This document shows positions 44,048-52,118 of a stretch of DNA of 64,000 bases, piece by piece. Source of the stretch: an uncultured Monoglobus sp. (GTDB lineage Bacteria > Bacillota > Clostridia > Monoglobales > Monoglobaceae); the NCBI GenBank assembly GCA_947628795.1, contig CANRBF010000024.1, positions 53,048-117,047 on the forward strand, given 5' to 3'. The position numbers were made by a program, and so were the translations under genes. Under the pieces are notes generated by a model. That model searched no databases. It was not told the origin of the DNA and saw only the letters and a program-made list of their open reading frames with translations. How positions within the stretch are numbered: the first letter of the stretch is position 1; each line of letters opens with the position of its first letter.

Positions 44048-44077
44048 CGCAGCTTCTTCGGGGGGCTGCGTTTTTTT
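44048..44077 (+). terminator. Terminator of hup
   Basis: CGCAGC/GCTGCG arms with a 10-11-nt loop, followed by seven T. Confidence 0.9.
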
Positions 44078-44238
44078 ATTGCCTTGTTTGCGTTTACTCT
44101 TTTTCAAAACTCCCCAAAAGCCCGTTCTTAACACAATTGTAACAAAAATTTTACATAAACCCACCAAATCGGTATATTTTGAATAAATACTGCTAAAAAT
44201 CACTTTTGGCGCGCGAATTTAATTGGATAAAATGAAGA

Positions 44239-44267
44239 TTGACATTTTTGCCAAAATGTTGTTTAAT
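44239..44267 (+). promoter_or_regulatory. sigmaA promoter of the HPr-like gene
   Basis: TTGACA (44239-44244), 17 bp, TTTAAT (44262-44267). Transcription would start near 44274, just at the beginning of a G+C-rich structured leader. Confidence 0.65.
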
Positions 44268-44273
44268 ATATAT

Positions 44274-44380
44274 GCGGAGGTTAAGCGGAACCGCACGCGG
44301 GTGCCGCTTAAACGGAACAATGCGGCGCGCCGCCTCCCGATAAGGCGCGTTCCGATTTTGATTTGTGATATTTAGGAGGG
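44274..44380 (+). ncRNA. Structured 5' leader, candidate cis-regulatory RNA
   Basis: The leader is far more G+C-rich than its surroundings. TTAAGCGG (44281-44288) pairs with CCGCTTAA (44304-44311). GGAGG (44276-44280) can pair with CCTCC (44333-44337), while CGGAAC (44313-44318) can pair with GTTCCG (44349-44354); the latter helix encloses the CCTCC strand and a GGCGCGCC palindrome. The ribosome site AGGAGGGG lies about 20 nt further and could compete for the same CCTCC. It does not match a riboswitch class I know. Confidence 0.5.
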
Positions 44381-44387
44381 GATTTAT

Positions 44388-44645
44388 ATGAGAGAATTTT
44401 CGCACACTGTCACAAACAAATATGAATTGGCTGCAAAACCGGCAATGGACATTATAAGACTGGCAGGTGAACACAATTGCCGCACGTACGTTGAAAGCCG
44501 CGACTATGTTACGGATATCGGCAAGCTGTTTATTCTGCTCAGCAGCGGTATTAAAACCGGCGATAAGATCAAGTTTATTACGGAGGGCGCCGACGAAAAG
44601 CGCGCCATAGATAAAATCGGAAAATACGTCACAAGCAATATGTGA
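44388..44645 (+). CDS. HPr-like protein without the phospho-histidine (85 aa)
   Basis: The whole length fits the HPr fold: MREFSHTVTNKYELAAKPAM at the start, KLFILLSSGIKTGDKIKF in the middle and a C-terminal helix. In genuine HPr the active-site segment is LHARP with His15; here it is LAAKP, with Ala15. The Ser46 position, phosphorylated by HPr kinase, is Lys46. So neither sugar transport nor catabolite signalling through phosphorylation is expected, and the protein may have kept only the regulatory binding surface. AGGAGGGG lies 8 nt before ATG 44388. The gene has its own promoter and structured leader. Confidence 0.82.
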   Translation: MREFSHTVTNKYELAAKPAMDIIRLAGEHNCRTYVESRDYVTDIGKLFILLSSGIKTGDKIKFITEGADEKRAIDKIGKYVTSNM

Positions 44646-44680
44646 CGGACATATATAGTAATTGCCGATTTGTGCAAGCC

Positions 44681-44708
44681 GAGCGCGGGATTTCCGCGCT
44701 CTTTTTTT
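44681..44708 (+). terminator. Terminator of the HPr-like gene
   Basis: GAGCGCGG/CCGCGCTC arms around a 5-nt loop, followed by seven T. Confidence 0.92.
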
Positions 44709-44728
44709 GCAATTTTTTGTATCCGAGC

Positions 44729-44757
44729 TTTACAAGAGCGCAAAATCCAAGTATAAT
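44729..44757 (+). promoter_or_regulatory. sigmaA promoter of HAD-addB
   Basis: TTTACA (44729-44734), 17 bp, TATAAT (44752-44757), 32 bp before the HAD gene. Confidence 0.62.
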
Positions 44758-44789
44758 ATATATATCTGAAGATTTAAACGGGTGATAAA

Positions 44790-45431
44790 ATGAAATACGT
44801 TATTTTTGACATGGACGGCGTTATCGTGAACTCCGAGCCTGTGATCATGAAAGCCGCGCTAAACGCTCTCAGAGAAGGCGGCGTTCCCGCGTCTCTCGAC
44901 GATTTCACCGAGTTCATAGGCGCGGGCGAGGAGCACTTTATAATCGGCCCCTGCAACCGAGCGGGACGCGGCGACCTGATCGGCCCGATAACCGAGCAAA
45001 TGTTTTTGAATTTCGAAAGCTCGATCGGCGAAATGGAGGTCTTTCCGTCGGCGAAACCGCTTATTGAGGAGCTTGCCCGGCGCGGCCTGATAATAGCGCT
45101 TGTGAGCAGCGCGGCCGAGAGGAAGCTCGCGGCGTCGCTTAAAGCCGCGGGGATAGACCCCAAGAGCTTCCGAGTGATACTCTCGGGCTCGGACGTGACC
45201 GAGAAAAAGCCCTCCCCCGCGCCGTATCTTCTGGCTGCGGAGCGGCTCGGCGCCGACCCGAGCGACTGTCTGGTGATCGAGGATGCGCTCAGCGGCGTTA
45301 AATCCGCCAAAAGCGCGGGCATGCGCTGCGCCGCGGTGACGACATCTTTTGAAGAAGCCGAGCTTAAATCGGCGGGAGCCGACTTTATATGCGGCGACAT
45401 TATAGAAATCCTTGATACTATAAACCGGTAA
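44790..45431 (+). CDS. HAD-family hydrolase, beta-phosphoglucomutase/PGP-like (213 aa)
   Basis: HAD motif I FDMDGVIVNSEPVIMKAAL (6-24), motif II ALVSSAAERKLAASL, motif III in VTEKKPSPAPYLLAAERLG and motif IV LVIEDALSGVKSAKSAGMR. The cap domain is helical, of the beta-phosphoglucomutase/HAD-IA type. Both phosphatase and phosphomutase activities occur in this subgroup; the substrate is not visible. Its stop is 12 bp before addB, so the two are co-transcribed, though no functional link is known to me. Confidence 0.9.
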   Translation: MKYVIFDMDGVIVNSEPVIMKAALNALREGGVPASLDDFTEFIGAGEEHFIIGPCNRAGRGDLIGPITEQMFLNFESSIGEMEVFPSAKPLIEELARRGLIIALVSSAAERKLAASLKAAGIDPKSFRVILSGSDVTEKKPSPAPYLLAAERLGADPSDCLVIEDALSGVKSAKSAGMRCAAVTTSFEEAELKSAGADFICGDIIEILDTINR

Positions 45432-45443
45432 GAGAGTGATATT

Positions 45444-48400
45444 ATGTTTAAAGCTGTTTACGGTACCGCCGAGCATGACAGCGGTGTCTACTTATTTAAA
45501 AAAATTAAAGAAAACATAAGCGGCGGCATCAGATCCTATATATTGGTCCCCGAGCAATTTTCGGTTTACACCGAGCGCAGGATCATCTCGGTTCTGGGCG
45601 TTTCGGCGCAGAAAAACACTGAGGTGCTGACGTTTTCGCGGCTCTCGAACCTTGTGATGTCGGAGCTGGGTCCTCTGCGCCTTAAATACATCGACGGCGC
45701 GGGAAAGCAGATCCTGGCATCGAGAACCATGCAGCTGATCGAAAAAAAGCTGGACTACTTCCGCCCGAATGTTCATCAGAGCGGATTCTCGGGGCTGATG
45801 GCGGAGCTTGTGTCGGAATTCAAGCGCTACGGCCACACGCCCGACGCTCTGCTCTCCGCCGCCGAAAAGATAGCGGACAAGGACAAAACCGAGCTCGGCC
45901 GCAAGCTGGCCGACACGGCGCTGTTTTACGAGCGGTACGACGAGCTTATCGCCGAGAGCGGCGCTGACGCCGAGGACAACCTCGCCTTGATCCTGCCAAG
46001 GATAAAAGACTGTGATTTTCCGAAAAATTCGCGTCTTTATGTGACCGAGTTCCGCAGCTTCACGCCTCTTGAGACCGCCGCGCTGACGGAGTTTGCCCAA
46101 AAAACGGCCGATACCGAGCTGATACTCTGCTGCGACGATCCCGAAAGGCCTTCCGACCTGTTTATAAAGACAGCCGAGACCTATAACGACATAAAAGCCG
46201 CGGCCGAAAGCCGGGGCATAAGGATCGGCCGGCCCGAGCCGATAAAATTAAAAAAACAGCTCGCGCCGGACATAGAGCATATGATAAAAAACTATTTCGC
46301 GCCGCGCCCGCGTAAATACGGGAAACCCGAGCATGTGCATTTTATGCGCCCCGAAAACTCGTTTGAGGAGATCGAGGCGGCCGCCGAGATAATACACAGG
46401 CTGTGCCGCGAAAAGGGATATAAGCAGAGCGACTTTTTGATCCTGGCGCGTAACGCCGAGGAATACGCCTCGATAATGCCCCACGTGTTTGAGGAGCGGG
46501 GAATAAACGTGTTTCTCGACAAGCGGCGCGGACTGACCGAAAACCCGTACCTGCTCTACATATCCGCGGTGCTGGACGTTCTGGCCTCGGGCTTTTCGTA
46601 TGAGCGTATCATGACGATGGCAAAAAGCGGCTTTTGCCCCGGCCTCAAAACAAACGAGCGCGACATATTCGAGAACTATCTGCTCGCCGCGTGCCCCGGG
46701 CGCTCCGTGCTGAACTCGCCCGACGAGTGGACATATAATCCGGGAAGGGCGCGCTATGACATGACCCTTATAAACCGAGTGAAAAAAATCGTGCTTGATC
46801 CCGTGACCGAGCTCAAAAAGTCGATCAAGGGCAGAAAAACCGCGGCGGACATTGCTGAGGCGATGCTCAAATTTATCGAAAGGCAAAGCAGCCTCGATAC
46901 TATGCGAAACATATGCGGAGAGTTTTCAAAAAAAGGCATGATATACCTGGCCGAGGAATACCGAATGGCGTGGAACAGCGTGATCTCGGTGCTGGCCGAG
47001 ATACGGGACATAACCGGCGAAACCAAAATGACCTACGAAAAATTCCGCGAGCTGTTTATTTCCGCCTGCGGCGGAGTGAAGATCGGCGTGTCGCCCCAGA
47101 CCGTGGACGGCACGACGCTTGGCCGCATAGACATGTTCCGCAGCGCCGATATCAAGATCGCCATTGTTCTGGGCATGACCGACGGCGTGTTTCCAAAGAG
47201 CCACGGCGGCGAAGGCCTGATCTCCGACTCGGAACGCCTGCTGCTGAGAGACGCGGGTCTTCCGCTGGCGATGACCGCCTCGGAGCGTTCGATAGATGAA
47301 AACATGCTGATATACAAGGTGCTGTCCGCCGCCTCGGACGAGATATATTTCTTATCCCCCGCGGCTTCGGGAGTCGAGACGCTAGACCCGTCGCCCGTGA
47401 TTACCAAGCTGAAAAACGATATTTTTGACGCGGAGTACGAGCCGGCGCGGGGAGCGATCCCCGAAACGCGCGCCGCCGCGCTGAAGCTGCTCAAATCAAA
47501 GATCGCCGCGGGAGCGTCGGACGGCGACGCGCGGACACTGATGAAAATATTCGAGGGCGGCGAAAACCTGAAAAAATACATAGATCGCCTAAGCGCCGCG
47601 GAAAACGGATACGAGCTTCTTTCTAAAGAGGCGGTCGACAAGCTGTACGGCCGAGACATAATGCTCAGCGCGTCGAAGCTTGAGAGGTTCAACGAGTGCG
47701 CGTTTAAATACTTTATGAGGTACGGGCTCGCGGCGCTGCCGAGAGATATTGCGCGGTTCGACCCGCTGAATATGGGAAATGTGCTCCACGGAACGCTCGA
47801 GCGGTATTTTTCAAAAAAGCGGGATTATAATAAAATAACAAAGGCAGAGTGCCGCAAAGAAATATCAAAAATCGTGAACGAGCTGGCGATAGGCGACAGC
47901 GACATAATGTACCAAAGCTCAGCTTACTACAAATACTTAATAACCAGAATGAGCGGCATCGCGTCTGTCACCGCCTGGGAGACGATCAAATTTTTCAGGG
48001 AGTCGGAGTTTCGGCCGATAGGGTTTGAGGTCAGGATAGGAAACGACGGAGCCGTGCCTCCGGTCAGAGTTCACACCGAGCTCGGAGACGCCTCGGTCGA
48101 GGGTTTTATAGACCGCGTGGACGGCGCTGTGATCGACGGAAAGCAATATATATCCGTGGTCGACTACAAATCTTCCGAAACCGGACTGACAAAGCCTTTG
48201 GCCGAGGCGGGCGTCAAGTTTCAGCCGCTTGTGTACGCGGGCGCGCTGTGCCGAGACGGCAGCCGAGAGCCCGCGGCAATGCTGTACCAGCAGATGAACG
48301 ACCCGCTGATCGACGGAGCCGACGATATTTCCGAGGAGGCCTACGACAAAAAAATACACGACAAGGTCGCGGTGAACGGCTGGATAATTAACGACCCCAA

Positions 48401-48638
48401 AACGATGGACGCGTTTGACAAAAGCCGAACCTTTATAGGCTCAAGGTCAGCTATACCCGTTGAAGAAATGAAAAAACGGCTCGAAAACGCCGAGAAAAAA
48501 ATCGCCGAGTCCGCGGAGGGCATACTCAGCGGCGAGATATCCGTGAACCCGTTCACGGCGTATAAATACGACCCCTGTCTTTTTTGCGACTACAGCGGGA
48601 TATGCGGGCAGGAAAATATAAAAACAGACGGCGAATAA
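45444..48638 (+). CDS. addB: AddB-family helicase/exonuclease subunit with a lost Walker A motif (1064 aa)
   Basis: Double-strand-break repair: AddAB resects ends and loads RecA. The C-terminal part has the RecB-type nuclease ISVVDYKSSETG, and the four cysteines of the Fe-S staple: Cys in RFNECAFKYFM and three in DPCLFCDYSGICG. Helicase-like blocks include SYILVPEQFSVYTERR and MTDGVFPKSHGGEGLISDS. The start, however, reads YGTAEHDSGVYLFKK, where family members have a GxxGxGK(S/T) loop; the Lys and Ser/Thr are missing. The addA gene, normally directly downstream, is not in the window. Length fits the family. Confidence 0.9.
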   Translation: MFKAVYGTAEHDSGVYLFKKIKENISGGIRSYILVPEQFSVYTERRIISVLGVSAQKNTEVLTFSRLSNLVMSELGPLRLKYIDGAGKQILASRTMQLIEKKLDYFRPNVHQSGFSGLMAELVSEFKRYGHTPDALLSAAEKIADKDKTELGRKLADTALFYERYDELIAESGADAEDNLALILPRIKDCDFPKNSRLYVTEFRSFTPLETAALTEFAQKTADTELILCCDDPERPSDLFIKTAETYNDIKAAAESRGIRIGRPEPIKLKKQLAPDIEHMIKNYFAPRPRKYGKPEHVHFMRPENSFEEIEAAAEIIHRLCREKGYKQSDFLILARNAEEYASIMPHVFEERGINVFLDKRRGLTENPYLLYISAVLDVLASGFSYERIMTMAKSGFCPGLKTNERDIFENYLLAACPGRSVLNSPDEWTYNPGRARYDMTLINRVKKIVLDPVTELKKSIKGRKTAADIAEAMLKFIERQSSLDTMRNICGEFSKKGMIYLAEEYRMAWNSVISVLAEIRDITGETKMTYEKFRELFISACGGVKIGVSPQTVDGTTLGRIDMFRSADIKIAIVLGMTDGVFPKSHGGEGLISDSERLLLRDAGLPLAMTASERSIDENMLIYKVLSAASDEIYFLSPAASGVETLDPSPVITKLKNDIFDAEYEPARGAIPETRAAALKLLKSKIAAGASDGDARTLMKIFEGGENLKKYIDRLSAAENGYELLSKEAVDKLYGRDIMLSASKLERFNECAFKYFMRYGLAALPRDIARFDPLNMGNVLHGTLERYFSKKRDYNKITKAECRKEISKIVNELAIGDSDIMYQSSAYYKYLITRMSGIASVTAWETIKFFRESEFRPIGFEVRIGNDGAVPPVRVHTELGDASVEGFIDRVDGAVIDGKQYISVVDYKSSETGLTKPLAEAGVKFQPLVYAGALCRDGSREPAAMLYQQMNDPLIDGADDISEEAYDKKIHDKVAVNGWIINDPKTMDAFDKSRTFIGSRSAIPVEEMKKRLENAEKKIAESAEGILSGEISVNPFTAYKYDPCLFCDYSGICGQENIKTDGE

Positions 48639-48667
48639 CACAAATAATATGTCAAGGAGGATCAAAA

Positions 48668-49189
48668 ATGAACGTTTTGGCAGTGATCGACATGCAGAAC
48701 GACTTTATCGACGGCGCTTTGGGAACGCCCGAGGCACAAAAAATCGTGCCGCATGTTATCGAAAAAATAAAGAATTTTGACGGGACCGTTCTTGCCACGC
48801 GGGACACGCACGGCGAAAACTACCTCTCAACGCAGGAGGGCCGAAACCTTCCGGTGATCCACTGCGTCAAGGGAACCGAGGGCCACGAGCTCAGAGGCGG
48901 GATCGCCGAGCTGATAAAGACCGAGCCGATAGACAAGCCGACCTTCGGCAGCGCGGAGCTGGGCAAAAAGCTTGCCGAGATGAACAAGGCCGAAAAGATC
49001 GACGGCATAACCCTGATCGGCCTCTGCACCGACATTTGCGTTATTTCAAACGCCATGCTGATAAAAGCGTTTCTGCCCGAGGTGCCGATCACGGTTGACG
49101 CGGGCTGCTGCGCCGGCGTGACGCCCGAGAGCCACAAACAGGCTCTCGCCGCCATGAAGGTCTGCCAGATAAAAATCGAAAACGAGTAA
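48668..49189 (+). CDS. Isochorismatase/nicotinamidase-family cysteine hydrolase (173 aa)
   Basis: NVLAVIDMQNDFIDGALG (first Asp of the triad), a lysine-containing KPTFGSAELG, and LIGLCTDICVISNAM with the nucleophilic cysteine. The motif TRDTHGENYLSTQEGRNLPV is like that of nicotinamidases that bind Zn through Asp and His. Conversion of nicotinamide to nicotinate in NAD salvage is possible but not proven. AAGGAGG lies 9 nt before ATG 48668. The open frame extends upstream but only overlaps addB. Confidence 0.88.
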   Translation: MNVLAVIDMQNDFIDGALGTPEAQKIVPHVIEKIKNFDGTVLATRDTHGENYLSTQEGRNLPVIHCVKGTEGHELRGGIAELIKTEPIDKPTFGSAELGKKLAEMNKAEKIDGITLIGLCTDICVISNAMLIKAFLPEVPITVDAGCCAGVTPESHKQALAAMKVCQIKIENE

Positions 49190-49196
49190 AGAAATA

Positions 49197-49233
49197 CCCC
49201 TCCCGACGCGTTTCGGAAGGGGCTGATTTTTTA
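49197..49233 (+). terminator. Terminator of the HAD-addB-hydrolase unit
   Basis: CCCCTCCCGA/TCGGAAGGGG (one mismatch) followed by CTGATTTTTTATT; it also separates the convergent VWA-FHA gene. Confidence 0.85.
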
Positions 49234-50745
49234 TTCCACTCTGTATTCTTTTGTGCCCAGCAGTATCAGATCGCCGCGGTTTATCTCGGTTTCCTGCGAG
49301 ATCTGCGTGCCGTTTATGATAGTGCCGTTGGTGGAGCCGAGGTCCGCGGCGCGGAAGCCGCTTCCCGAGCGGGTTATTTTCATGTGGTGTCCCGATACCT
49401 GGCCGTCTTTTAAAACGATATCGTTATCGGATCTGCGTCCGACCGTGATCGAATCGGCAATCGGCGCCGAGAAAACCTCTCCGCCGCTTACCTCGGTCAT
49501 CTTAAACACCGGCCCGTTGTTTGCGCGCGCGGCGCTTTTTTGAGGCTGAGCGCCGAGAGCGACCGTTTTGTCTCCCGACGGAGACGCGGGCGCGGGCGGT
49601 CTGTACTGAGGCGGCGGCGGTACGTTTTGCGCTTTATTTTTTCCGCTCATTATTGTGATCGCCGCTATAATGCCGATCAAAGCCGCCAAAATAACAATTC
49701 CTATTATTAAAATAAGCAGCATCGTTGTTTTTGGTATTCCGTTCATATTCGAATTTTCCTCCTCCCCCGCGGCGGGTACCGCGTTGTTTGTCACGGTGGA
49801 AAACGCCGACTCTGTGGGCTTTTGCATATACAGCTCTCTTGTGTCGCTGAATTCCGTGCCGTTTTCTATTACGCTTATTTTGAGACTGTGCATCGCGCCG
49901 TCGGTTTTTGACGAGGGATACTTAAAGTCTATGACGTAAGCGTTCATAAGCCTTTCGTATGAGTAGTTATACACATCCTCAACGCTCGTCCTTGATATGT
50001 CAAAAAATAAGCCGTGAGACAGCTCGCACAGTTCGTCCATGAACCGCGCTCCGCTGCCGCTGTTTTTGTCCGACGTGCAAAGGCTGTAGATCGGTATCAT
50101 ATGCTTTTTCGTGAGGTCTGTCACGCTGTCGCGCGAGGCGCCGCCGCTCGCGTCGTTTTCACCGTCCGAAAGCAAAATAATGACCTTGCGCTTCGGTATG
50201 TCGTCGCCGCGCTTCTCCGAGGCGCTCAGGCCCTCGGCCACCGCGTCGTAGAGCCTTGTTCTGCCGTCGTTGTTTGAAAGTCCGTCGACTATGCTGTTGA
50301 TTTGATTTTTATCGCTTGAGAAATCAAGCAGCGTTTTTACCTCGTTTCCGAACGAGATAACGGCCATGCGGTCGCTCTCTCCCATTTTTGCCGCCCAGTT
50401 TTTGGTGGCGGCCTTGAGCTTTTCGAGCTGACTTCCGCTCAGCGAGCCCGAGGTGTCGACCAAAAAGATATAAGCGGTTCCCTCGCCCGTGTCGGTGAAT
50501 TTTTTGATCACCGAGATCGGCAGCAGATCGCCGTCCATCTCGCCGCGCACATATCCTATATCGGGCTGCGTCGCTCGATTTCCGCTCGCGTCGGTAAGGT
50601 CGATATATGTATGCAGCAGATCGGTGTAGATATGCGCCTGACCGATGTTCACATCGCTCAGAGCCCCCGCCGCGAAGCACGAGGGGCACGACAGCGCGAA
50701 AATCGACAAAAGCGCGCAGATAAAAGCGGCTGTTTTCCTTACCAT
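49231..50745 (-). CDS. VWA - TM - FHA membrane protein (504 aa)
   Basis: A signal peptide (FICALLSIFALSCPSCFA) is followed outside by a von Willebrand A domain (about 60-260) with the MIDAS metal site DTSGSLSGSQ and SDGENDASGG. A single membrane segment (about 340-365, MLLILIIGIVILAALIGIIA) leads to a Pro-rich linker and a cytoplasmic FHA domain (about 415-504): GRRSDNDIVLKDGQVSGHH, RAADLGSTNGTIINGTQ. The FHA reads phospho-threonine inside the cell, the VWA binds a partner outside. ATG 50745 overlaps the upstream gene's stop; a second ATG three codons earlier is also possible. Last gene of the kinase operon. Confidence 0.92.
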   Translation of the reverse strand: MVRKTAAFICALLSIFALSCPSCFAAGALSDVNIGQAHIYTDLLHTYIDLTDASGNRATQPDIGYVRGEMDGDLLPISVIKKFTDTGEGTAYIFLVDTSGSLSGSQLEKLKAATKNWAAKMGESDRMAVISFGNEVKTLLDFSSDKNQINSIVDGLSNNDGRTRLYDAVAEGLSASEKRGDDIPKRKVIILLSDGENDASGGASRDSVTDLTKKHMIPIYSLCTSDKNSGSGARFMDELCELSHGLFFDISRTSVEDVYNYSYERLMNAYVIDFKYPSSKTDGAMHSLKISVIENGTEFSDTRELYMQKPTESAFSTVTNNAVPAAGEEENSNMNGIPKTTMLLILIIGIVILAALIGIIAAITIMSGKNKAQNVPPPPQYRPPAPASPSGDKTVALGAQPQKSAARANNGPVFKMTEVSGGEVFSAPIADSITVGRRSDNDIVLKDGQVSGHHMKITRSGSGFRAADLGSTNGTIINGTQISQETEINRGDLILLGTKEYRVE

Positions 50746-51329
50746 GAGAACCACTCTCCGCAGCAGGGAATAAACATGAGTTTGGTGTCCGCAGTCTGTA
50801 TTATATCACCGCGCTTAAGCTTTATAGGCGCCTCGCCGCTGTCGCCGTTGACGTACAGCATACTGCGTCCGTCGCCCTCGCTCAGCTTGAAAACCTTGTT
50901 TTTCGGGTCGTAGCTGATAACCGCGTGGTTAACGCGGGAGATACCCGAGTCCTTTTTTATCGCTATATCCATATTAGGGGCGCGGCCTATAAAATTGCGC
51001 TCATAGTATATTCTGTAGTCGCTGCCCTTGTCGGGTCCGTCTATGCAAACCAGCCAGCCCGCAAGCGGTCTGAATCCCATCATGCTCTGAGCCTTGCCGA
51101 TCGTTTTAAGCTCGTCGTCCCGCTTTTTTATCGTTTTCATATCGTCTAAAGCCGGCGCTTTCGGCGCGGGCGGCTCCTGTGACAGCTTTACTGTGACGTC
51201 GTCGGGAGGCCCCCCGAACGCGCCGCCTCCGCGCATATCGGCGCCGCCGATCTGCACGCCGCAATACGGACAGCTGACATGCTGTGACGAGTCATAATAA
51301 TGTCCGTTGGGACATCTTTTCATTGCCAT
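50739..51329 (-). CDS. Zinc-ribbon FHA protein (196 aa)
   Basis: A zinc ribbon (CPNGHYYDSSQHVSCPYCG, 6-24), a disordered Pro-rich linker with possible phospho-Thr sites (DDVTVKLSQ, DDMKTIKKRD), and a divergent FHA domain (about 100-190): FIGRAPNMDIAIKKDSGISR, NHAVISYDPKNKVFKLSEGD. Soluble. Such adaptors may be both substrate and reader of the kinase in the same operon. The end overlaps the start of the VWA-FHA gene, and RBS GGAGAG precedes ATG 51329. Confidence 0.88.
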   Translation of the reverse strand: MAMKRCPNGHYYDSSQHVSCPYCGVQIGGADMRGGGAFGGPPDDVTVKLSQEPPAPKAPALDDMKTIKKRDDELKTIGKAQSMMGFRPLAGWLVCIDGPDKGSDYRIYYERNFIGRAPNMDIAIKKDSGISRVNHAVISYDPKNKVFKLSEGDGRSMLYVNGDSGEAPIKLKRGDIIQTADTKLMFIPCCGEWFSW

Positions 51330-51353
51330 ATAAATCTCTCCTTTAAATTAAAT

Positions 51354-52118
51354 TTAATTTACAAAAACCGTAATAGCGCTAAAATTGTCGTTGTCTTTTA
51401 TGCCTTTCGTGTTCGCGGCGTGGATCCTGACCATTTTCGCCAGCCATCTTGACGGAGTTTTTGAAGCCTTGAGCGTGCTTTCCATATCACGCTCGACGAC
51501 ATATTCCCAAAAGCCGTCGCTGCATAGCAAAAAAGCGTCGCCCGATTCTGTGTCGATAGGAGCCGCGAACTCCGGATTGTATTTTTCGCTGTCGCCCATT
51601 GACCGTATCAGTCTGTTCTGGTCGGGCGACGTGCGTATATCGTCGTATTCGATCTCGCCGCTGAGGTAAGAAAGATACGCCACCGAATGGTCGTTTGTGA
51701 CAAAATCTATTTTTCCGCCGCGCATGTGATAAACCCTGCTGTCTCCTATATTGCAGACATACGCCTTGCCGTCGCCGAGGGCCAGAAAAGCTCCCGTTGT
51801 TCTCGGAGACAGCGAGCCGGGCAGCTGATCGCCGCCGAATTTTTCCAAAAGCGTGCTCTGAGCAAAATCCGCAGCCGAGGCGACCGCTTCGGACGACACG
51901 CTCTCGGCCTCGGTTATCGACTTTAAAAACGATTCCGCGGCGGTTTTGGAGGCCTCGTCTCCTCCTCTGTGACCGCCGAGACCGTCGCACAGCGCGTAAA
52001 AACCTCTGTCTTTCGTTTCGCGGTACGCGGCATAGTCCTCGTTGCGTTCTCTGCCGCCTATGTCGCACACAAGAGCGGACTCAAAAGCCGCGCTCTCGCC
52101 ACGGCTAAATAAACTCAT
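51354..52118 (-). CDS. PP2C-family protein phosphatase, copy 2 (254 aa)
   Basis: Metal-dependent Ser/Thr phosphatase: RNEDYAAYRE (first Asp), ALCDGLGGHRGGDEASK (second metal motif), NIGDSRVYHMRGGKIDFVTND (central), LLCSDGFWEYV and DNFSAITVFV (C-terminal metal Asp). Complete and soluble. It overlaps the protease gene by 4 bp (ATGA), so the two are translationally coupled. Presumably it removes phosphate from kinase or FHA partners. Confidence 0.94.
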   Translation of the reverse strand: MSLFSRGESAAFESALVCDIGGRERNEDYAAYRETKDRGFYALCDGLGGHRGGDEASKTAAESFLKSITEAESVSSEAVASAADFAQSTLLEKFGGDQLPGSLSPRTTGAFLALGDGKAYVCNIGDSRVYHMRGGKIDFVTNDHSVAYLSYLSGEIEYDDIRTSPDQNRLIRSMGDSEKYNPEFAAPIDTESGDAFLLCSDGFWEYVVERDMESTLKASKTPSRWLAKMVRIHAANTKGIKDNDNFSAITVFVN

